Origin: JALYLC01 sp963743275
GTDB taxonomy: Bacteria > Actinomycetota > Thermoleophilia > Gaiellales > JALYLC01
Direction of reading: 5' to 3'
Length of the DNA: 64,000 bases
Assembly: GCA_963743275.1 (NCBI GenBank)
Contig: CAVUPB010000008.1
Span: 434,001-498,000, forward strand
Shown here: positions 51,758-60,477 of the stretch, piece after piece
Numbering within the stretch: position 1 is the first letter of the stretch
Layout of the letters: every line of letters starts with the position of its first letter
The notes under the pieces: model-generated
What the model saw: only the letters and a program-made list of their open reading frames with translations
The model's database searches: none
Told to the model about the DNA's origin: nothing
Made by a program: the position numbers and the translations under genes

Positions 51758-53305
51758 CTACTGTCCGGCGCGATGGCCGACACCCGCGAGGGGCGGCAGC
51801 TCTTCGCCGACGCGCAGCGGGCAGGCGCGCGCACCGGCACGCCTGTCTTCGCGGCGCGGTTGCGGCGGGGCCGCCGCATCCGGGTTCGCGAACTGCAGGC
51901 CGAAGGCGGCGACGATGTCTTCGGGCCCGAGCTGGACATCGAGTCCGTCGACGTCGAATCCGCTCAGGGACACCCCGACGAGCGCCGTGGCGGAGGAGGC
52001 GCCTGGCACCTGGCCGCGATGCATGACGAGCTTCGCAAGGTCGGAGCGGCCGAACGCGCTTCGGATCCACTTGATCGAGCCGCTGAATTCGACGTTCGAG
52101 GTGGATGCCTCGTCCGTTCCTCCGACGAGATCCACCTCGATGCTGTTGTCCCTGTTCCAGAAGCCGCCGACGAAGCGCGCATCGCCGAAACGCGGGTCGG
52201 GCAGCATCCGCTCGATCGCGGCGCGGACCACCGGCTCGATCGCCTTGCCTCGGTAGCTGCTCCAGCCTGCATTGAAGCGCTCCAGGGCCACGTCGCCGCG
52301 ACCGCGCTGCAGCGTCGTGATCTGCCGATCGATGCAGGAGAGCCAGAAGCGCAGGTACGGGTCGGCAATCGTGTAGCGCGCCAGCTTCGGGCTGTGCTTC
52401 ACGGAGTACGGGAGCGAGCGGCGGATCAGGCGCTTCGAGCCTTCGAGCGTCTGGAGCGCGCTGCTGAGGGTCCCTTCCGACAGCCCGGTCCTGCGCGCGA
52501 TGGCGGTAAACGTGCGCTCGCCGTGGCCGATGGCTTTCGCAACGGCGAGCGCGTTCAATGCGGCAGGGAACTCCGCGTTCAGAACACGTTCGCCAAGAAC
52601 GACCAGAGGCGACTCCGCATCCGCGAGCTCCTGCGCGAGGAACGCCTGGAGCGTCTCGCCGCGTCGCCAGCGTGCAGCAAGCCGCGGGAACCCGCCGATG
52701 ACCAGATAGGCGTCGAGTGCTTCGGCGGCATCCAGGCCCAGCATCTCTCCCGTGTCAGCCGGGCTCAGGGGTTCGATCACCTGCTCCGTGAGTCTTCCAT
52801 GCAGAGGCCGTCCGTAACTTGTCAGCATCTCCATCATCGCGAGATCGGATCCGATCGCGACGAGGAGAACCGGCTTGCGCTCGAGCGTGCGGTCCCAAAC
52901 CTTTTGCAGCACCGCTTCGATCGGCTCGTACGCATCGACCAGGTACGGCAGCTCGTCGATCACGATGATGATCGGCGCATCCTTCGTGGCTTCGTTGCCG
53001 AGCAGGGTCAGCGCCGCTTCCCAGCTGCCCAGCGGCCCTGCCTGGGCAATCTCGGCCGCGTCCAGAGGCGACGCGGAGATTGCCTGCCGGAACGCTTCGA
53101 GTTCGTCTTCGGCCGGCTGTCTCGAGGCGACGTAGAACACGGCGCGCGCCTGGCTGCGGGCAATGAATTCCTCGAGCAGCCTGGATTTGCCGACCTGGCG
53201 GCGACCACGCACGGCGAGGAACGCGCCCTGGCCGGTTGCTCGAACGCGCTCGAGGTGACCGGCCAAGCGCGCAAGATCCGGGGCGCGCCCGACGAATGTG
53301 CTCAT
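51758..53305 (-). CDS. Archaeal-type AAA ATPase with DUF234 nuclease-like C-terminus
   Basis: A 515-residue STAND-like ATPase. FVGRAPDLARLAGHLERV, Walker A VRGRRQVGKSRLLEEF, Walker B IIIVIDELPYLVDAYE, a winged-helix part (TGLSEGTLSSALQTLEGSKR) and a C-terminal DUF234 domain with NSIEVDLVGGTDEASTSN, a restriction-nuclease-like core. This family is widespread in archaea and patchy in bacteria, often with signs of transfer; its codon use looks less GC-biased than its neighbours. The last 35 residues (Pro/Arg-rich) may be a chance extension. An AT-rich inverted repeat lies upstream. Confidence 0.82.
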   Translation of the reverse strand: MSTFVGRAPDLARLAGHLERVRATGQGAFLAVRGRRQVGKSRLLEEFIARSQARAVFYVASRQPAEDELEAFRQAISASPLDAAEIAQAGPLGSWEAALTLLGNEATKDAPIIIVIDELPYLVDAYEPIEAVLQKVWDRTLERKPVLLVAIGSDLAMMEMLTSYGRPLHGRLTEQVIEPLSPADTGEMLGLDAAEALDAYLVIGGFPRLAARWRRGETLQAFLAQELADAESPLVVLGERVLNAEFPAALNALAVAKAIGHGERTFTAIARRTGLSEGTLSSALQTLEGSKRLIRRSLPYSVKHSPKLARYTIADPYLRFWLSCIDRQITTLQRGRGDVALERFNAGWSSYRGKAIEPVVRAAIERMLPDPRFGDARFVGGFWNRDNSIEVDLVGGTDEASTSNVEFSGSIKWIRSAFGRSDLAKLVMHRGQVPGASSATALVGVSLSGFDVDGLDVQLGPEDIVAAFGLQFANPDAAAPPQPRREDRRAGARACPLRVGEELPPLAGVGHRAGQ

Positions 53306-53322
53306 GGCGACAGCGTACCATC

Positions 53323-53359
53323 AAACTTCAACAAGCTAAAGTTTAACGGGTTGAAGTTT
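53323..53359. promoter_or_regulatory. AT-rich inverted repeat upstream of the ATPase gene
   Basis: AAACTTCAAC (53323-53332) and GTTGAAGTTT (53350-53359) are perfect complements separated by 17 bases that contain a further AAAGTTT. The AT-rich block is unusual here, lies 17 bases upstream of the ATPase start, and looks like a dimer-binding operator; the ATPase protein has a winged helix and may bind it. Confidence 0.6.
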
Positions 53360-53370
53360 ATCTACGCATA

Positions 53371-53398
53371 GGAAAGCCCCGCCGGAGCGGGGCTTTCC
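53371..53398. terminator. Strong hairpin after rnpB
   Basis: GGAAAGCCCCGC (53371-53382) and GCGGGGCTTTCC (53387-53398) form a perfect 12-bp stem with a CGGA loop. It begins 5 bases beyond the 3' end of rnpB on the minus strand and is the likely terminator of that RNA. Confidence 0.8.
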
Positions 53399-53402
53399 CG
53401 TA

Positions 53403-53741
53403 GCAGGCCGATAAGCCGGATTCTGTCGTGGGCAGCCATCCATCTGGGCCCGGCGTTGCCGCCGGGCTCGAGCCGCCTACCCGGGACTCGGCGGGCCGCG
53501 TCATCGTCCCTGTCTGGCGTTGCACCGGGTGGGGTTTGCCGAGCCGGCGCGTCACCGCGCCGCTGGTGCGCTCTTACCGCACCTTTTCACCCTTGCCGGC
53601 GACCGCGAGCGGTCGCTTGGGCGGTGTTCTTTCTGTTGCACTTTCCGTCGGGTTTCCCCGCCTGGGCGTTACCCAGCACCCTGCCCTTCGGTGTCCGGAC
53701 TTTCCTCGCGACCACGAGGGCCGCGCGGCTGCCTGGCCTGC
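53403..53741 (-). ncRNA. rnpB: RNase P RNA component
   Basis: The catalytic RNA that matures tRNA 5' ends. On the minus strand the conserved P4-side element GAGGAAAGTCCGG lies at 53707-53695 and the 3' element ACAGAATCCGGCTTA at 53426-53412. The P1 helix closes exactly: GCAGGCC at 53741-53735 pairs with GGCCTGC at 53409-53403. The 5' end was set from the TATGCT box and the P1 pairing, giving 339 bases, within the range of actinobacterial type A RNase P. A strong hairpin follows the 3' end. Confidence 0.95.
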
Positions 53742-53747
53742 GTGCTC

Positions 53748-53753
53748 AGCATA
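53748..53753 (-). promoter_or_regulatory. -10 box of rnpB
   Basis: TATGCT on the minus strand. The predicted start, 53741, is the first base of the P1 helix of RNase P RNA, an independent check of the box-to-start spacing used for the leaderless genes. Confidence 0.7.
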
Positions 53754-53782
53754 GCCCCGCGCCGCACCGCCATGATGGTGGC

Positions 53783-54457
53783 GTGACGCGCCCGCACCCG
53801 ATCCTGCGCGGCGGCCCCGGGGTGCGCATGGCCTCGCTGATCGCCGCGCTGCTCCTCTACGGCTGGGGCGAGTTGCTGACGGTGCGGGCCGATGTCGGCC
53901 TCGGCCCGTGGGACGTCCTCCACCGGGCGCTCGCGAACCACACGGGATGGCGCTTCGGCGTCGCGACGGTGGCCGTCTCGTTCACGGTGCTCGTGCTCGC
54001 CGCCGCGCTCGGCGAGCGGCCGGGGATCGCGACGCTCCTGAACGCGTTCATCGTCGGCGCGTCGTTCGACGTCTACGACCGGCTCAACCTCGCGCCGCAC
54101 CTGCACGGCGGCGTCAGCGGCGTGGCCCTCGACGTCGCGGGCATCGCCGTCATCGGCCTCGCGAGCGCGCTCTACATCGGCGCCAGCTACGGGGCGGGGC
54201 CGCGCGACAGCCTGATGCTCGCGATCGTGCGCCGCGGGCCGCGCATCTCCGTCGCGAGCTGGGCGATCCAGATCGCCGCGCTCTCGATCGGCTTCGCCTT
54301 CGGCGGCCCGGTCGGGGTCGGGACGGTCCTGTTCGCGCTCGGGCTCGGCCCGTGCATCGAGGGGGCCTACTGGCTGCTGCGGCGCGGCAGGGTGACCCGG
54401 CCGCTGCCCGCGCACGCCGAGACGGCGTCGCTGTCGCCCGTGATCGGGGCTACGTGA
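53783..54457 (+). CDS. YczE/YitT-like integral membrane protein
   Basis: A 224-residue membrane protein with about five helices. VRADVGLGPWDVLHRALANH and IGASYGAGPRDSLMLAIVRR are the paired GLGPWD/GPRDSL motifs of the YczE-type family, whose function is not established (in Bacillus YczE affects lipopeptide production). GTG 53783 fits a CATGAT box at 53771-53776, giving a leaderless start. The longer open frame upstream runs through rnpB and is not coding. It is divergent from rnpB. Confidence 0.82.
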   Translation: MTRPHPILRGGPGVRMASLIAALLLYGWGELLTVRADVGLGPWDVLHRALANHTGWRFGVATVAVSFTVLVLAAALGERPGIATLLNAFIVGASFDVYDRLNLAPHLHGGVSGVALDVAGIAVIGLASALYIGASYGAGPRDSLMLAIVRRGPRISVASWAIQIAALSIGFAFGGPVGVGTVLFALGLGPCIEGAYWLLRRGRVTRPLPAHAETASLSPVIGAT

Positions 54458-54698
54458 GGGTGGCCGGGACTTCGGCGCCGCCGGCCAGTTCGGCCGCGGT
54501 CTCGGACAGCTCGCTGCGGAGCCGCTCCTCGCGTGCCAGCCACAGCTTCATGGCGAACGCGCCCACCGTCACGCTGTCCCGCGTGCCGCACTCGGGGCAG
54601 CGCCGGTGCGCAACGCGGCGCCCGTCGGCCAGCAGCCAGATGCGCTCGAGCTGCAAGAGCCTGGAGTCGCATTCTCGGCACCGAATCAACGGGAGCAT
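54450..54698 (-). CDS. Small zinc-ribbon protein
   Basis: An 82-residue protein with RCRECDSRLLQLERIW and HRRCPECGTRDSV, two Cys-x-x-Cys pairs about 26 residues apart forming a zinc ribbon, followed by a helix with many charged residues (KLWLAREERLRSELSETAAE). ATG 54698 was chosen since it begins just before the first cysteine pair and follows AGGA. Its 3' end overlaps the converging YczE-like gene by 8 bases. Function unknown. Confidence 0.7.
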   Translation of the reverse strand: MLPLIRCRECDSRLLQLERIWLLADGRRVAHRRCPECGTRDSVTVGAFAMKLWLAREERLRSELSETAAELAGGAEVPATLT

Positions 54699-54919
54699 GG
54701 TGTCATCCTGACGTTCATCTATGAGCGTTCGGTTAGGGACGAGTTCCGGTTTCGTAGTCGTTCGATGTGCCGTCGGATTACAGGCACGTTCGCGCATCCG
54801 GCGTCCGTACCTTCCTCTCAACGTAGGTGGTGTTTCCCCCTCCTGGGTATACGTCGCGGAGGTACGACCCGGTTCGGCTGCGGTGGGTTCCCGCGCGCGC
54901 GTCTGGTAGAAGGCTGGAC

Positions 54920-56095
54920 GTGACCGGCATCGAGCACCTGACGGATCCCGCCGCCGTGCGCGCGTTTGCCGCCGACGCCCGCGCCGAGGGCCGCCTCGCG
55001 CTCGACACCGAGTTCGTGTGGGAGCGGACGTACAGCCCCGTCCCGTGCCTGCTGCAGCTCGCGACCGCGGAGCGCCTCGCCGTCCTCGACCCGCTCGAGG
55101 AGGTCGACGTCGGCCCGATCTCCGAGCTCGTCGCCGACCCGGCCGTGCAGCTCGTGATGCACGCCCCCGCCGGCGACCTCCTGCTGTTCGCCACGCGCTA
55201 CGGCGTGCGCGCCACGAACGTCTTCGACACGCAGCTCGCGGCCGGCTTCGTGGGCTACGGCATCTCGATGGCCTACGACCGCCTCGTCGAGCGCGCGCTC
55301 AACGTCACGCTCAAGCACAACGAGACGTTCAGCGACTGGTCGCGCCGCCCGCTGACCGAGGCGCAGATCGCCTATGCGGCCGACGACGTGCGCTACCTCT
55401 TCGCGCTCGCCGACGCCCTCGTCGGGCAGCTCGGCGAGATGGGCCGTCGCTCCTGGGCCGAGGACGAGATCGCCCGCCGCTACGGGCCGGACGCGACGAT
55501 CGAGCCCGATCCGCAGCGCGCGTACCTCAAGGTCGCCCGGCGCGGGCGCCTGAGCGGCCGCCAGCTCTCGGCTCTACGCGCCGTGGCGGCCTGGCGCGAG
55601 GAGGAGGCGCGCTCGCGCGACCTCCCGCCCGGCTGGGTGCTCAAGGATCCGAGCGTCGTCGAGGTCGCCCGCCGCAACCCGGCGGATGCCGCCGCGCTCG
55701 CGCGCCTGCGCGGTCTCGGCAACCTCTCGGCCTCGGCGGCGCAGCGCCTGCTCGACGCGCTCGCGCGCGCGGCCGACGCCGAGCCGCCGAAGGCCGCGCG
55801 CGAGCTCTCGCCCGGCCTCGCCCGCCGCGTCGCGGCGGCCTCGTCGCTCGGCGCGGTGCTCGTCCGCGCGCGCTGCGAGGGCGCGCACATCGCGCCGGAG
55901 CTGGTCGCCACGCGCGCCGATCTCGAGAGCTTCGTCGAGGCGATCGCGAGCGGTGGCGAGGACCACGGCCTGCTCTCCGGCTGGCGCCGCGAGCTCGTCG
56001 GCGACGAGCTCCGCGAGCTCGTTGAGGGCAATGTCGCGCTGGCGCTCGATCCGCAGGCGCCGTACGTGCGCACATTCGCATTGCCCGGCGATTGA
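54920..56095 (+). CDS. rnd: Ribonuclease D (DEDDy exonuclease with HRDC domains)
   Basis: A 391-residue 3'-5' exoribonuclease. The DEDDy residues lie in ALDTEFVWERTY (Asp, Glu), VMHAPAGDLLLF (Asp) and YAADDVRYL (Tyr, Asp). The C-terminal half has HRDC domains (LSGRQLSALRAVAAWREEEA and a later degenerate one). It trims tRNA 3' ends and other stable RNAs; rnpB lies only about 1.2 kb away. GTG 54920 is one base from the position predicted by a TAGAAG box. The 220 bases before it show no gene that I can support. Confidence 0.92.
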   Translation: MTGIEHLTDPAAVRAFAADARAEGRLALDTEFVWERTYSPVPCLLQLATAERLAVLDPLEEVDVGPISELVADPAVQLVMHAPAGDLLLFATRYGVRATNVFDTQLAAGFVGYGISMAYDRLVERALNVTLKHNETFSDWSRRPLTEAQIAYAADDVRYLFALADALVGQLGEMGRRSWAEDEIARRYGPDATIEPDPQRAYLKVARRGRLSGRQLSALRAVAAWREEEARSRDLPPGWVLKDPSVVEVARRNPADAAALARLRGLGNLSASAAQRLLDALARAADAEPPKAARELSPGLARRVAAASSLGAVLVRARCEGAHIAPELVATRADLESFVEAIASGGEDHGLLSGWRRELVGDELRELVEGNVALALDPQAPYVRTFALPGD

Positions 56096-56175
56096 CGCGC
56101 GGTTTGCGGGCGCCCGTCCCCTGGTAGTGTCCTCAGGTCGGAAGCGCCTGTCTCGTGCGCGCCGGCCTGCCGCAA

Positions 56176-57919
56176 ATGTCGACATCCGCCCCGCCCGTTT
56201 CCTCCGCCCCTCTCGCGCTCGGTCGGGCGAGGCTGCCGCGGATCGACCGCACGGTGCTCGGCTCGCTCGCGCTGGCCGGGCTGCTCGGCCTCGCGATCGG
56301 CCTGGCGGGCCTCGGCGGGGTGGACGACGCCGCCCACCGCTACCAGGCGAGCGTGTTCAGCGTCGACGGCTGGACGGCCTGGGACAACTACTGGTACGCC
56401 GGCCGCTACGGCGTCGTCAACTACAGCATGCTCTTCTACCCGCTGGCGGCCGTGCTCGGCGTCGTCACGGTGGCGGTGCTCGCGGTCACGGCCGTCGTCG
56501 GGGCTCTTCGCGGTCATCGTCATGCGCCAGTGGGGCCGTCCGGCGCGCTGGTCGGCGCTGCTCTTCGCGCTCTCCGCTCCCGCGCTGCTGGCGGCGGGCC
56601 AGTACCCGTTCGCGCTCGGCACCGCGTTCAGCCTGCTCGCGCTGCTCGCGGCGCAGCGCGGCCGCCCGTGGCTGCTCGTGGCCGCGGCGCTCGCGACGGC
56701 GCTCTCGAGCCCGCTCGCGTTCGCGTTCCTGGTCGTGACGCTCGGCGGCCTGCTGCTCGGCGGCGGCCGGACGAGCGCGCTGCGCAGCATGCGCGTGGCG
56801 CTGCCGCTGTGCGCGATCCTGCTCATGCTCGCGGGCGAGATCGCGATCTACCAGGCGTTCCCGGGCGGCGGGCCCTTCCCCTACCCGGCCGCCGACCTGA
56901 TCGGCATCACGGCGTTCTCCCTGTGCGGCCTGCTGCTCGCGCGCGGCTCGCTGCACACGCGTCCCCTGGGCGGGCTCTTCCTGGCCTACCTCGCGATCGC
57001 CTGGTGGGCGAAGCTCTTCCCCTCGCCGCTCGGCGGCAACGCGACGCGCGTGCTCGACTACGCCGCGGCGCCGCTGCTCGCGCTCGTGATCGCGGTGCGC
57101 GGCGGGCAGACGAGAGCCCTCGGCGCCCTCGCGCTCTCGGTCGCGATCGTGTGGCAGGCGGCGCCGTTCGTCCAGAACGTCGCCAACTCGTTCGGCGAGC
57201 AGGCGCAGGCCGCGTCGTACTGGCAGCCGGTGATCGCGTTCCTGCACCAGCCCGGCCGTCACGACCCCGCCAACTTCCGCGTCGAGGTCGTCTCCACCGC
57301 CCGCCACTACGAGTCCTACTACCTCACGCGTGGCGAGGGCGAGGCGATCCCGCGCGGCTGGTACCGGCAGAACGACTTCCCCTCCAACGGGGTGCTCTAC
57401 GACCGCACGCTCAGCGCCGGCGCCTACCAGCGCTGGCTGCGGCTGATGGGCGTGCGCTACGTGTTCCTGCCGGACGCCGCCCTCGATCCCTCGGCACGCG
57501 CCGAGGCGGCGCTCCTGCGCAGCGGACACAGCGGGCTGCGCGAGATCTCGATCTCGAAGGACTTCCGCGCCTTCGAGCTGCCCGACGCCACGCCGCTGCT
57601 CACGCTCGGCAGCGCGCGCCCCGGCGCGGTCTCCATGGCGGGCGACGCGCGCGTGCTGCGCGAGACGCGCGAGCAGTTCTGGCTCTCGCTGCCCGTCGCG
57701 GGCACCTACCTCCTGCGGATCCACTATTCGCCCTACTGGCGCGTCGACGACGCGACGGCCGCGTGTGTCGAGCCGGGTCCGCACGGCATGACACAATTGC
57801 GCGTCGTCGACCCCGGGCCTCTCCGTCTGCGTATTGACGTCAACGCTCACAGCATGCTCAATGTCGTCGGAGGCGCGCGCTCGGGATGCGCGTTCCCGCC
57901 TGCGGCACCCCCGAGTTGA
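56176..57919 (+). CDS. Multi-span membrane protein, glycosyltransferase-like (one indel)
   Basis: A protein of about 580 residues with some ten helices, a periplasmic part and no motif that I can assign with confidence. After the first helix, VDDAAHRYQASVFSVDGWTA and WDNYWYAGRYGVVNYSMLFY resemble the first acceptor loop of GT-C-type polyprenol-dependent enzymes. The C-terminal third (from about 57200) is soluble and beta-rich. An extra G near 56507 shifts the frame; ATG 56522 is the first start of the main frame. GTG 56155 is an alternative upstream start. Followed by a secreted protein and a glycosyltransferase. Confidence 0.7.
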
Positions 57920-57958
57920 GCACCCAGCCGAACCTCTGACTGCCGACGTCAATCTCAC

Positions 57959-59092
57959 GTGAAGCGCCCACTCGCCGTCCTCGCTGCCTGCGTGCTCATG
58001 TGCGCGATCGTCCCCTCGGCGCTCGCCGCGGGGGGCGCCGCCGCACCGCAGATCGTCGATCTCACGGTGCGCCCGTCCGGCGCCGATCTGGCCCGGGTGC
58101 CCGGCAAGGGCGATGCCTACGCCGCCGTCTACGACGATCGCCTGTCGCAGAGCGCGCTCCGCTACGCCGAGCGCCGCGACGGCCGCTGGAACGTGCGGGT
58201 CGTCGCGCAGACCATCGAGGGGCGCGCGGTGGGCCGCGAGCCGACGCTCGCGATCTCGCGCCACGGCCTGCGCCTCGTCGTGTTCCGCACCGATCTCGAC
58301 CTCGACGACGGCCAGGCCGGCAACGGCACGCTGTACGCGGCGCGCTCGCCCGACGGCGTGAACTGGATCACCGATCGCATCGACGCGAACGGCTTCGGCG
58401 CGACGCCGGCGTTCGACGGCCAGGGCCGGCCGGCGATCGCCTACCTCGCGCGCATCGACACGACGAACGTGGCCGAGGTGCGGCTCGCGCACTACTACGA
58501 CGGCGCCTGGCACGTCGAGACGCTCGCGCGCACGACGTTCCGGCAGGCGCCGAGCGAGGCCAACGCCTCGAGCGTCGGCCTCGCGCTCGACCGCTACCTG
58601 GCGCTCAAGGTTGCCTACGTGGACGCCGGCAGCCATTCGGTGCGGATCGTGGGCGAGGACGCCCACCCGCAGCGCTTCGGCACCGTGCCCGACAGCGCGG
58701 CCCGGGCGACGATCGCCTTCGGCGCGAACGGCGAGGTCGGCGTGGTCTGCGCCGGCCTGGCGGGCGAGGACTCGCGGCTGTGGGTCGCGACGGGACGCCT
58801 CGGCGGCGCGACCCGCACGTTCCCGGCGATGGGCCGGTCGGTCAGCTCGGCCGTGATCACCGGCTTCTCCCGCGGCGCGCCGATCGTCGCGTTCCGCGAT
58901 CGCCGCGGAGCCTTCGTCGCCGTGCCGGGGAAGCACCGCTACCAGACCGCGCTGATCGCCCGCGCGGCGCGCTACAGCGCGAGCAGCCCGTTCAACGGCG
59001 CCTTCGGCGCCGCGCGCTCGGGGCCCGACGGAATCGGCGTCGCCCTGGTCGCGAACGGTGCGCTGCTCGTGTTCGCGGAGAGCGTCCTCTAG
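57959..59092 (+). CDS. Secreted beta-propeller-like protein, unknown function
   Basis: A 377-residue exported protein. The signal peptide is KRPLAVLAACVLMCAIVPSA with a likely cut after LAA. The rest is made of repeated beta units with patterns such as PTLAISRHGLRLVVFRTD, GTLYAARSPDGVNWITDRID, FDGQGRPAIAYLARID and ATIAFGANGEVGVVCAGLAG, typical of sialidase- or propeller-like folds. No catalytic motif is seen. It starts 40 bases after the membrane protein and ends 5 bases before the converging glycosyltransferase. Confidence 0.75.
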   Translation: MKRPLAVLAACVLMCAIVPSALAAGGAAAPQIVDLTVRPSGADLARVPGKGDAYAAVYDDRLSQSALRYAERRDGRWNVRVVAQTIEGRAVGREPTLAISRHGLRLVVFRTDLDLDDGQAGNGTLYAARSPDGVNWITDRIDANGFGATPAFDGQGRPAIAYLARIDTTNVAEVRLAHYYDGAWHVETLARTTFRQAPSEANASSVGLALDRYLALKVAYVDAGSHSVRIVGEDAHPQRFGTVPDSAARATIAFGANGEVGVVCAGLAGEDSRLWVATGRLGGATRTFPAMGRSVSSAVITGFSRGAPIVAFRDRRGAFVAVPGKHRYQTALIARAARYSASSPFNGAFGAARSGPDGIGVALVANGALLVFAESVL

Positions 59093-59096
59093 CGGG

Positions 59097-60277
59097 TCAG
59101 AGGAACGTCTCGGCGCCGCTCCCCGTCAGCGCCGCGACCAGCCGCGCCGTCACGCGCTCCCAGGTCAGCTCCTTCGCGCGCTCGCGGGCCAGCGCCCCGA
59201 GGCGCTGCGCCTCGGCGGGGTCGCAGAACCGCAGCATTGCCGCGGTGATGGCGGCGGAATCGCACGGGTCGACCATGATGCCGCCGGCTCCGACGACCGT
59301 CGCCGCGCCGCCGGACGTGGGGGCGATCGACCCGATCCCCACCGATGCGGCCTCGATGAACGCGATGCCCGCCGGCTCGTGCAGCGACGGCATCACGAAG
59401 CACGTGGCGCCGCGGTAGAGCTCGCGGAGCCGCGCCGGCGAAGCGGAGTCCGCGGGATCGAGCAGGCCGTGCCCCGTGATACCCGCCTGCTGCACCGCCG
59501 GATGCCCGCCCACGAGATCGAGCGTCGCCTGCGGATGCTCGCCGTTGCACGGACGCGAACGCGGTGAGTATGCGCGGCCCGTTCTTGCGCTCCCAGTCCT
59601 TGCCGACGAACAGGAAGCGCGGCGACGCCCACGAGCGCTCCGCCGTGTCGCCGGCGCATCGGGTCGTGGCCCATGCCGGCCACGAGCACGCGCTCCCGCG
59701 GGATGCCGTAGTCCTCGACGACGCTCTCTGCGGCCCAGTGGCTCGCGGTGCAGCACGCGCGGGCCGAGGCGAAGACCATTCGCTGGCGCTCGATCAGGCG
59801 GCGCAGCGCGCGCTCGCTGAGAACGCGCGTCCAGCTGTAGTCGTATGCGCGTGCGGCCTGGGCGATCGTCTGGTCGTCGTACGTGACGTACGGCAGCGCC
59901 CGCGGCAGCCGGAAGTCGGTGCCGAACTGCAGGCAACCGTCGAGCGCGCCTGCGCGGGCCACGGCCCGGCCCGCGGCCACCGTGCGCAGCCGTGCGAGCA
60001 CGGGGTCGGCGATGAGGCGCGACTGGCTCTCGCGCAAGACCTGGCGCAGCGCGGCGGGCGTACGGGCCCGCGCCAGGCGCCCTGGCGAACCGATCGCGTC
60101 GGCGAGCGCCAGGCCGTACTGCACGCGCCGCTGGACGGAGGGGGGCAATGGTCGCGGCGATCGGCGCCCGGCCTCGTGCCCGAGTGCGGTCAGGGCCTGC
60201 AGCAGTGCCGCCGGGGTCCCGGAGAACTTCGTCACGTCCCGCGGATCGGCCGAGCAGGCGACGGCGACAGCCGTCAC
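59097..60277 (-). CDS. Group 1 glycosyltransferase (GT4-like, two indels)
   Basis: A protein of about 393 residues of GT-B fold. The N-terminal half reads YVTYDDQTIAQAARAYDYSW and RERVLVAGMGHDP; the C-terminal half has PRFLFVGKDWERKNGPRIL, ATLDLVGGHPAVQQAGITGH, and the donor-site motif MPSLHEPAGIAFIEAASVGI (E-x7-E). It transfers an activated sugar, probably to a cell-surface glycan. Extra bases near 59652 and 59545 break the middle. GTG 60277 opens the frame. It converges on the secreted protein gene. Confidence 0.8.
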
Positions 60278-60465
60278 GAGCCGGCCGCGGCAGAGCGCTG
60301 CCGCCCGGCGACGCCCGCGCTCATCGCCCTGACGCCCGCGTTGCTGCCGGAGGCGGCATGCCGGCCATTGTACGGAACGGGCGTGCGGTGGGTCCCAGGG
60401 GCCGCGTTCTCGTCTCGCGGAGCCCCGCTCCGACCTCCGAGCCCGAATCGATGCGGCGAACGGCG

Positions 60466-60471
60466 TAGCAT
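60466..60471 (+). promoter_or_regulatory. -10 box of the FN3 protein gene (leaderless)
   Basis: TAGCAT ends 7 bases before the ATG at 60478, the same geometry as at phoU1 and lexA. No Shine-Dalgarno is present. Confidence 0.5.
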
Positions 60472-60477
60472 TGTGGC

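Noticed and set aside
53456..53782. Upstream coding extension of the YczE-like gene
   Set aside because: This stretch is RNase P RNA on the opposite strand with all conserved elements; the translated sequence matches no domain.
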